5,945 bases of DNA from Pseudomonadota bacterium (GTDB lineage: Bacteria > Pseudomonadota > Alphaproteobacteria > Caulobacterales > Caulobacteraceae): contig JAEZCL010000154.1 in assembly GCA_023433585.1 (NCBI GenBank), forward strand, positions 1 to 5,945, read 5' to 3'. Below are positions 1 to 5,945 of this stretch, in pieces. The position numbers and the translations under genes are program-made. Every line of letters starts with the position of its first letter. Within the stretch, counting starts at the first letter, position 1. The notes below the pieces were generated by a model. It searched no databases, was not told the origin of the DNA, and saw only the letters and a list, made by a program, of their open reading frames with translations.

Positions 1-63
1 GGCGCGCGCGGGGGGCGCCGGGGCGGGGGCGCTTCGGCAAGACAGCGCGCCCATGTCGCCGAG

Positions 64-117
64 CCCTCCCCACCCGGCCGCTGCGCGGCCCCCCTCCCCA
101 GGACGGGGAGGGAGAGG
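64..117. repeat. GC-rich double-hairpin intergenic repeat upstream of fliP
   Basis: Two adjacent perfect inverted repeats are visible. GGCCGC at 76-81 pairs with GCGGCC at 85-90 across a 3-base loop. CCCTCCCC at 92-99 pairs with GGGGAGGG at 105-112 across a 5-base loop (AGGAC). A further copy of CCCTCCCC lies at 64-71, so GGGGAGGG could pair with either arm. No T-tract follows, so this is not a standard intrinsic terminator. It resembles REP-like intergenic palindromes that I associate with high-GC Caulobacterales, but that link is from memory. Its purine-rich right arm lies within a few bases of the fliP start region and may double as a ribosome-binding sequence. Confidence 0.6.
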
Positions 118-120
118 GTT

Positions 121-915
121 CTGTGTCTCCCCACCCGGGCCGAGCTGAAGCGCGCCGCCCTGCTGTCCCTGATCGCCACGGCGCTGTGTCTGCTCTGGCC
201 GCTGGGCGCGCTGGCGCAAGAGGCGGCGAGCGGGTCGGCCATCAATATCGACCTGGGCACGGGCGCGGGCTTGTCCGAACGGGTGGTGCAGCTGGTCGGT
301 CTCATCACCGTGCTGTCGCTGGCGCCGTCCATCGTCATCATGACCACCAGCTTCATCCGCATCGTGGTGGTGTTGTCGCTGCTCCGGACCGCCTTGGGGA
401 TGCAGCAGTCGCCGCCCAATGCGGTGCTGGTGTCGCTGGCGCTGTTCCTGTCGGCCGTGGTCATGGCGCCCACCTGGCAGGCGGCCTACGATTCCGGCAT
501 CCGGCCCCTGATGGACCAGCAGATGGAGCTGCCCCAGGCGTTCGACGCGGCGGCCGAGCCGGTCAAGGGCTTCATGCTGGATCAGGTGGGCCCGCGCGAC
601 CTGGAGCTGTTCGTGCGCATGTCGCGCATCGATCCGCCCGAAAGCGCCCAGGACCTGCCCCTGCGGGTGGTCACCCCGGCCTTCATGATCTCGGAGCTCA
701 AGCGCGCCTTCGAGATCGGCTTTTTGCTGTTCGTGCCGTTCCTGGTCATCGACCTGGTGGTGGCCAGCGTGCTGATGTCCATGGGCATGATGATGCTGCC
801 GCCGGTCATCATCAGCCTGCCGTTCAAGCTGATCTTCTTCGTCCTGGTGGACGGCTGGCGGCTGGTGGCCGGGTCACTGGTGGAGAGCTTCCAGCGGGCC
901 TCCGGGACCGGTTAG
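121..915 (+). CDS. fliP: Flagellar biosynthetic protein FliP (export gate), start uncertain
   Basis: FliP is a core membrane subunit of the flagellar type III export gate and assembles with FliQ and FliR inside the MS ring. The family is recognised from the first helix followed by TSFIRIVVVLSLLRTALG and QQSPPN, and from the C-terminal PPVIISLPFKLIFFVLVDGW. Counting from 121, the protein is 264 residues, normal for FliP (E. coli about 245). Residues 9-32 form a clear signal peptide (LKRAALLSLIATAL, ending ALA before Q33). Four membrane segments follow, near residues 55-75, 95-115, 200-225 and 228-255. The first ATG/GTG/TTG in this frame is TTG at 271, which would delete the whole signal peptide, so translation must begin upstream. 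CTG codons at 121 or 145 are the only in-frame options. Alternatively, GTG at 123 starts the gene and one C in the run 129-132 is extra. The stop overlaps the mutT stop by 4 bases. Confidence 0.9.
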   Translation: MCLPTRAELKRAALLSLIATALCLLWPLGALAQEAASGSAINIDLGTGAGLSERVVQLVGLITVLSLAPSIVIMTTSFIRIVVVLSLLRTALGMQQSPPNAVLVSLALFLSAVVMAPTWQAAYDSGIRPLMDQQMELPQAFDAAAEPVKGFMLDQVGPRDLELFVRMSRIDPPESAQDLPLRVVTPAFMISELKRAFEIGFLLFVPFLVIDLVVASVLMSMGMMMLPPVIISLPFKLIFFVLVDGWRLVAGSLVESFQRASGTG

Positions 916-1319
916 AGCATGTCCCGCAGCCAGGCGATCAGCGGCTCGTCCGCCGGGGGCATGGGGTAGTCCTTGAGGCGGTTCGGCTTCACCCACGCCA
1001 GGGCGGCGTGCTCATGGCGCGTCACCGTCCCCTCCCATCGCCGGCACAGATAGAGCGGCATCAGCAGGTGGAACGTCTCATAGGCGTGGCTGGCGAAGAC
1101 GAACGGCGCCAGGCAGGCTTCCTTGGTTTCGATCCCCAGTTCCTCGCGCAATTCGCGGATCAGGGCGGCTTCCGGTCGTTCGCCCGGCTCCACCTTGCCG
1201 CCGGGAAACTCCCACAGCCCGGCCATCTGTTTGCCCTCGGGCCGCTGGGCGATCAGCACGCGCCCGTCCGCGTCAATGAGCGCGGCGGCGACGACAAGAA
1301 TGGTGGGAAGATCGGTCAT
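912..1319 (-). CDS. mutT: MutT-type Nudix hydrolase (8-oxo-dGTP diphosphatase)
   Basis: This 135-residue protein is a single Nudix domain. The Nudix box fits the consensus GX5EX7REUXEEXGU exactly at residues 41-63: G41, E47, R55-E56, E59-E60, G62. It is preceded by QRP at 25-27 and WEFPGG at 36-41, typical of MutT, which hydrolyses 8-oxo-dGTP to the monophosphate and so prevents A:T to C:G transversions. Glu56, Glu59 and Glu60 would bind the metal. Length matches E. coli MutT (129). The ATG at 1319 overlaps the toxin stop in an ATGA, and an AGGGAGG ribosome-binding site (1328-1334) sits 8 bases upstream inside the toxin coding end, so it is probably coupled to the toxin and is the last gene of the operon. 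Substrate specificity is inferred from the family; another Nudix substrate is possible. A mutT near argJ is, as I recall, a common alphaproteobacterial arrangement. Confidence 0.9.
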   Translation of the reverse strand: MTDLPTILVVAAALIDADGRVLIAQRPEGKQMAGLWEFPGGKVEPGERPEAALIRELREELGIETKEACLAPFVFASHAYETFHLLMPLYLCRRWEGTVTRHEHAALAWVKPNRLKDYPMPPADEPLIAWLRDML

Positions 1320-1591
1320 GGAAAACGCCTCCCTCTATATCTGACCGCCGAAATCCAGACGGTTCCTTCATCGAAAGCGTAGAAAACCGTGACACGGCGA
1401 TCGAAGCTGATGCGATGCAGCGTGTCATCCAGCGCCCGCCCCATGAGCGGGAAATCCGCCAGCGGCTCGCACCGCGCGCGAATGTCGGCGATGAAGTTCA
1501 GCGCGGCGCGAGGCGAATCTTCAGCGATGAGGTCGTAAATCGCCGCCAGATCGAATTCCGCCGACGGCAGATAGACGATGCGTCGACTCAA
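1316..1591 (-). CDS. ParE/RelE-superfamily toxin
   Basis: This small 91-residue protein has the ParE/RelE toxin layout: a short first strand (RRIVYLPSAE), two amphipathic helices (about residues 10-25 and 27-45), the linker DFPLMGR at 46-52, and a C-terminal sheet with RRVTVFY (65-71) and VRYRGR (83-88). ParE members poison DNA gyrase and RelE members cleave mRNA on the ribosome; the sequence resembles ParE more, but the target is not shown. The start is TTG, with the first base at 1591, in a TTGA overlap with the antitoxin stop. No nearby ATG or GTG exists, so the toxin is probably translated weakly and by coupling. Arginines 84, 86 and 88 use AGA, AGA and AGG, unusual in this genome; part of that stretch also forms the mutT ribosome-binding site. 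The protein seems intact. Confidence 0.85.
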   Translation of the reverse strand: MSRRIVYLPSAEFDLAAIYDLIAEDSPRAALNFIADIRARCEPLADFPLMGRALDDTLHRISFDRRVTVFYAFDEGTVWISAVRYRGRRFP

Positions 1592-1821
1592 TCCTGCTCT
1601 CGCTTGAGCCGGGCTTCGTGACGGGCCAGCAGGTTCGTCCAGAGTTGGTCGGAGGTCAGAGGCGGACGCGGGTCCATCATGGCGCGCTCATGCTGACGGC
1701 GCGCCCATGCGACCGCCTCGGCCGAAGGCGTTTCGCTGTTCAGATCGTCCCACAGCGCCTCGCTGACGAACGGGCCCTCTTCATGCATGTACGGTGCGGC
1801 GGGTTTCGGCTTCGCGTTCAT
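1588..1821 (-). CDS. Putative antitoxin, stability-determinant-like, paired with the ParE/RelE toxin
   Basis: This 77-residue protein lies directly ahead of the toxin and ends in the TTGA overlap, the usual antitoxin-first order. Its second half (AWARRQHERAMMDPRPPLTSDQLW and onward) resembles the short proteins annotated as stability determinants beside ParE-type toxins in proteobacteria, which carry a DPRPxxxxDE-like motif followed by a charged helix. That match is from memory and not from a search. The N-terminal part is proline-rich then acidic, and no obvious DNA-binding fold is visible. I chose the ATG at 1821 because GGTAGGA stands 8 bases before it. The ATG at 1830 would add three residues but has that same sequence touching it. 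The gap to the argJ stop is 19 bases, with no promoter evident. The function as antitoxin is inferred from position. Confidence 0.7.
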   Translation of the reverse strand: MNAKPKPAAPYMHEEGPFVSEALWDDLNSETPSAEAVAWARRQHERAMMDPRPPLTSDQLWTNLLARHEARLKREQD

Positions 1822-1840
1822 GCCTGCCATCCTACCACGA

Positions 1841-3199
1841 TCAGCTACGGTAATCGCCGTTGATCTCGATGTAGCCCTTGGTCAGGTCGCAGGTCCACAC
1901 GGTGGCGGCGGCGCGGCCCGAGGCCACGTCGACGGTGATCTGAAGCTCCGGGTTCTTCATGTAGGCGCTCATTTTCGCCTCGTCGTAGTCGGCGGCCGGC
2001 GCCCCGTCGCGGGCGGCCCAGTGAGGGCCGAAACGGATCGACAGGCGGTCGCGGTCCACCGGCTCGTCGGTCTTGCCCACGGCCATGACCACCCGGCCCC
2101 AGTTGGCGTCCTCGCCGGCGATGGCGGTCTTGACCAGGGGGCTGTCGGCGATGGAGCGGGCCAGCTTGCGCGCCGAGGCGGGGGACCGGGCGTTCTCCAC
2201 CGTGATCTGGACGAACTTGCGCGCGCCCTCGCCGTCACGCACCAGCTGATGGGCCAGGTCCAGCATCACCGCGTCCAGCGCCCGGCCGAAATCCGCCAGG
2301 CGGCGGTCGCCCACCCGTCCGATGCGCGGCGCGCCCGAGGCCCCGGTGGCGAACAGCAGGCAGGTGTCGTTGGTGGAGGTGTCCCCGTCCACCGTCACGC
2401 TGTTGAAGGTGGTGCGCACATGCAGGTTCAACAGCGCGCGCAGCACGTTGGGACGGATGTCCGCGTCGGTCACGATGAAGGCCAACATGGTGGCCATGTC
2501 CGGCGCGATCATGCCCGAGCCCTTGGCGATGCCGGCGATGCGGACCTTCACTCCCTCGATCTTCGCCTCGGCGAAGGCGCCCTTGGGGAAGGTGTCGGTG
2601 GTCATGATCGCCTGGCCGGCGGCGGCCCAGTTGTCCGCCTTGAGGCCCGCCTTCACGTCCGCCATGCGCGCGGCGATCCTGCGGTCGTCCAGCACCACGC
2701 CGATCACCCCGGTGGAGGCCAGCATCACGTCGCGCTGGCGGCAGTCGAAGCGCTTGGCGGCCTCCGATGCCGTGCGCCGGGCGGCGTCGGCGCCGGCCTT
2801 GCCGGTGAAGGCGTTGGCGCATCCGGCGTTGACCACCAGGGCGCGCACGTTCTGCCCGCCATGTTCCGCCTCCAGATGGCGGCGGCACCAGTCCACCGGC
2901 GCCGAGCCCACCTGGTGACGGGTGAACACGCCCGCGCAACTGGTCCCCTCGGCGAAACGGAACACGGTCAGGTCGTGGCGATCATGCTTGTAGAACCCGG
3001 CGCGGGCCGTGGCGATCTCCACCCCGCCGATCGGAGGAATGTCGGGGAAGGGCGTGGCCAGGGGCGACACGGCCAGCCCCGGCTTGCCGGTTGCGGCGGC
3101 CTTGGCGGGCGTGACGCGCTTCAGCGCCGAAGCGAACGGATCCAGCGCCTTTTCGATGGGGCCGGCGGTCCCTTTGCGGGACGAAGGCGGCTTGCTCAT
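1841..3199 (-). CDS. argJ: Glutamate N-acetyltransferase / ornithine acetyltransferase ArgJ
   Basis: ArgJ transfers the acetyl group from N-acetylornithine to glutamate in the cyclic arginine pathway; bifunctional members also make N-acetylglutamate from acetyl-CoA. The 452-residue protein has all family hallmarks: SAPVDWCR (99-106), NAGCANAFTG (124-133), the TGVIG stretch (163-167), TTDTFPK (200-206), DGDTSTNDT (271-279), GEDANWGR (362-369) and the end CDLTKGYIEINGDYRS. The self-cleavage site is in IAPDMATMLA, between Ala236 and the nucleophile Thr237, giving alpha and beta chains. Homologues are usually near 400-415 residues; the extra length is an approximately 45-residue basic, Ala/Pro-rich N-terminus before VSPLA. 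The ATG at 3199 overlaps the upstream stop in an ATGA, and GAGGAAGG (3209-3216) lies 9 bases before it, so translation is coupled to the parvulin gene. Whether it is mono- or bifunctional cannot be read from sequence. Confidence 0.96.
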   Translation of the reverse strand: MSKPPSSRKGTAGPIEKALDPFASALKRVTPAKAAATGKPGLAVSPLATPFPDIPPIGGVEIATARAGFYKHDRHDLTVFRFAEGTSCAGVFTRHQVGSAPVDWCRRHLEAEHGGQNVRALVVNAGCANAFTGKAGADAARRTASEAAKRFDCRQRDVMLASTGVIGVVLDDRRIAARMADVKAGLKADNWAAAGQAIMTTDTFPKGAFAEAKIEGVKVRIAGIAKGSGMIAPDMATMLAFIVTDADIRPNVLRALLNLHVRTTFNSVTVDGDTSTNDTCLLFATGASGAPRIGRVGDRRLADFGRALDAVMLDLAHQLVRDGEGARKFVQITVENARSPASARKLARSIADSPLVKTAIAGEDANWGRVVMAVGKTDEPVDRDRLSIRFGPHWAARDGAPAADYDEAKMSAYMKNPELQITVDVASGRAAATVWTCDLTKGYIEINGDYRS

Positions 3200-4113
3200 G
3201 CCTCGGCGCCTTCCTCGGGCGCGACGGGCGGCGCCGACGCCGGCTCTTCCGGCGCGCCGGGCACGGCCAGCGGGTCGCCGGTCAGCATGACCTCCACTTC
3301 GGCGCGGCCGCGCAGCAGCTCCAGGAGACGGCGCACCTCCTCATAAGTCAGATAGCGCACGATCTGGGGCCGGGCCTGCTCCAGGGTGGGGGGAGTCTCG
3401 CGCCGCCGGTCCTCGACCCGCAGCACGGCCCAACCGCCCTCGGTCTCGAACGGGCCCACGGTGTCGCCGGCGGCGGCGGTCCTCAGCGCGGCGGCGTAGT
3501 CGGCGGGCATGACGTCCAGGGTGGAATAGCCCAGGTCGCCGCCGGAAAAGCGCGTGGCTTCGTCGGTGGAGCGCTCCATGGCCAGCTGTTCGAAGTTCGC
3601 CCCGGCGGCCAGCATGCCGCGCACCGCGTCCGCGTCTTCTCGCGAGGCCGACAGGATCAGGCGCAGCCGGATCTCCTCGGAGTTGCGGGCCAGACGAAGC
3701 TGTTCCTGATAGAGCGCCTGGACCGCCTGGTCGGAAATGGCGCGGTTGACCGTGGTCTCGACCAGCATGTCGCCCAGGATGCGTTCGCGGGTGGCCTCCA
3801 GCCGCCGCTGAGCCAGGGGGCTGTCGGCCAGTCCCCGGCGTTCGGCCTCGCGGGCCAGGAGTTTCTGGTCGATCACCTCGTCCAGGACCCGGCGGAACAG
3901 GTCCGATGACACGTCCAGCGGCTCGCCCTCGCCGATCAGCCCCTGGGCCACCGCCTCGCGCTTGACGTCAGAGGCCCAGATGGCCTGTCCCTCCACGCGC
4001 GCCACGGCCTGGTCGCCGGCCTGCGGCGGCGTGTCGTCGCCGGCGCCGCGGCCGCACGCGGCCAGGGCCAGGATCATGGCCAGAAGGGTCAGCTTGGACA
4101 GGCTCGACCGCAT
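3196..4113 (-). CDS. Parvulin-like peptidyl-prolyl isomerase lipoprotein (SurA/PpiC type)
   Basis: A 305-residue predicted lipoprotein. The signal peptide ends in the lipobox L17-A18-A19-C20, and Gly at +2 suggests outer-membrane sorting by Lol. Residues about 35-140 form a SurA/PpiD-like helical chaperone region (DEVIDQKLLAREAERRGL is typical). A parvulin domain spans about 147-237, recognisable by ANFEQLAMERSTDEATRFSG followed by GDLGY. The family normally has histidines in the RHIL and GWH positions; here the first is Leu152 and the second Ala229, so isomerase activity is doubtful while chaperone function may remain. Residues 283-305 are an Ala/Pro/Glu tail. The ATG at 4113 has an excellent AAGGAG site (4120-4125) 6 bases upstream. 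It is the first gene of the minus-strand operon, coupled to argJ and divergent from secA, which suits a role in export or envelope protein folding (inference). Confidence 0.88.
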   Translation of the reverse strand: MRSSLSKLTLLAMILALAACGRGAGDDTPPQAGDQAVARVEGQAIWASDVKREAVAQGLIGEGEPLDVSSDLFRRVLDEVIDQKLLAREAERRGLADSPLAQRRLEATRERILGDMLVETTVNRAISDQAVQALYQEQLRLARNSEEIRLRLILSASREDADAVRGMLAAGANFEQLAMERSTDEATRFSGGDLGYSTLDVMPADYAAALRTAAAGDTVGPFETEGGWAVLRVEDRRRETPPTLEQARPQIVRYLTYEEVRRLLELLRGRAEVEVMLTGDPLAVPGAPEEPASAPPVAPEEGAEA

Positions 4114-4119
4114 GAAACG

Positions 4120-4125
4120 CTCCTT
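4120..4125 (-). promoter_or_regulatory. Ribosome-binding site of the parvulin lipoprotein gene
   Basis: The minus strand reads AAGGAG six bases before the ATG at 4113. This is the strongest Shine-Dalgarno match in the window, and it supports 4113 as the start and as the operon head. No convincing minus-strand -35/-10 pair could be picked out upstream. Confidence 0.75.
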
Positions 4126-4189
4126 GAAGGCCGGGCCCGCCGCCGCCGCCGTTCCCCGTGGGGTGAACCGTGCCGCAAAAGCCCTCGCG

Positions 4190-4217
4190 TTGACAGGGGA
4201 TAGGCCGGTGCTTAAGT
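4190..4217 (+). promoter_or_regulatory. Candidate secA promoter
   Basis: A perfect TTGACA (-35) lies at 4190-4195. Sixteen bases on, TTAAGT at 4212-4217 is a weak -10; together with the preceding bases it reads GCTTAAGT, which partly fits the Caulobacter housekeeping GCTANAWC form. If used, transcription starts near 4222-4226 and gives secA an untranslated leader of about 170 bases. The -35 is convincing in a region this GC-rich; the -10 is only partial. Confidence 0.5.
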
Positions 4218-4261
4218 CTCGCCCGCGCCCAAGTCGAGGGGTTTTCGATCGACCGCCCGCC

Positions 4262-4282
4262 CCCGGAAATCCTTGTTCCGGG
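4262..4282 (+). other. Hairpin in the secA leader
   Basis: CCCGGAA (4262-4268) and TTCCGGG (4276-4282) form a perfect 7-bp stem around a 7-base loop. It lies downstream of the candidate secA promoter and about 110 bases before the ATG. There is no following T-run, so it is not an intrinsic terminator. A regulatory or RNA-stability role is possible but unproven. Confidence 0.4.
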
Positions 4283-4393
4283 CGTGGTCAGGCGGAGGTC
4301 CGGCCCCGTTCGTCGCCCGGCGTCGCCGCCGACCCCTGTTTGGGCCCCTGACGCAGAACGAGTCCCCGCTCGACCGCCTTATCCGGATATTTC

Positions 4394-5945
<1,552 letters not shown>

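Noticed and set aside
92..112. Intrinsic terminator upstream of fliP
   Set aside because: The stem is strong but no T-tract follows on either strand.
1..148. Possible tail of an upstream gene such as fliO
   Set aside because: All three plus-strand frames are open through the first 60 bases because of extreme GC content, and none gives a recognisable C-terminus. The frame ending in TGA at 146-148 crosses the repeat and reads as low-complexity Pro/Gly/Ala.
123..1382. 419-codon plus-strand open frame
   Set aside because: It is the neighbouring frame of fliP, continuing antisense through mutT, and its product is low-complexity Arg/Gly/His/Ala. Only its first few codons matter, as the possible frameshifted fliP start.
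1787..3346. 519-codon plus-strand open frame
   Set aside because: It is antisense to argJ, which has every family motif. The product is Gly/His/Arg-rich low complexity, expected from high GC at third codon positions.
4151..4168. LexA (SOS) box
   Set aside because: Alphaproteobacterial LexA sites are direct GTTC-N7-GTTC repeats; this is an inverted GTTC/GAAC pair with 10 bases between.

Overview
The window reads as a chromosomal segment of a high-GC alphaproteobacterium. Caulobacterales (for example Brevundimonas, Caulobacter or Phenylobacterium) is the best guess, from the start of SecA ([11 protein letters not shown]), the GC bias at third codon positions, and a GC-rich intergenic palindrome of a kind I associate with that order. 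The genus assignment is inference, not proof.

Layout. Positions 1-120 are extremely GC-rich and hold a double-hairpin repeat. It abuts fliP (plus strand, flagellar export gate, ending at 915), which has no orthodox start codon ahead of its evident signal peptide. Five minus-strand genes follow, packed as one probable operon read from 4113 down to 912: a parvulin-type lipoprotein, argJ (arginine biosynthesis), a two-gene toxin-antitoxin-like module (stability-determinant-like antitoxin, then a ParE/RelE-family toxin), and a mutT-type Nudix hydrolase. The first two genes overlap by 4 bases, as do antitoxin/toxin and toxin/mutT. Only a short gap separates argJ from the antitoxin. mutT converges on fliP with overlapping stop codons. 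A 280-base divergent intergenic region (4114-4393) carries a plausible promoter and leader hairpin for secA, which runs off the right end after 517 codons.

How it fits together. secA, the parvulin lipoprotein and fliP all concern protein export or envelope assembly; argJ and mutT are housekeeping metabolism and nucleotide-pool sanitation. The toxin-antitoxin-like pair looks like an insertion into this housekeeping operon. Its GC content is lower than that of argJ in the lines I counted, the toxin C-terminus uses the rare arginine codons AGA/AGG, and its junctions are nonetheless translationally coupled to the host operon.

I see no wholly new system here. The points most worth a second look are the operon-embedded toxin-antitoxin pair with a TTG-started toxin, the unusual fliP start (rare CTG start or a one-base frameshift), a parvulin that lacks both usual histidines, and an approximately 44-residue insertion in the second nucleotide-binding half of SecA.
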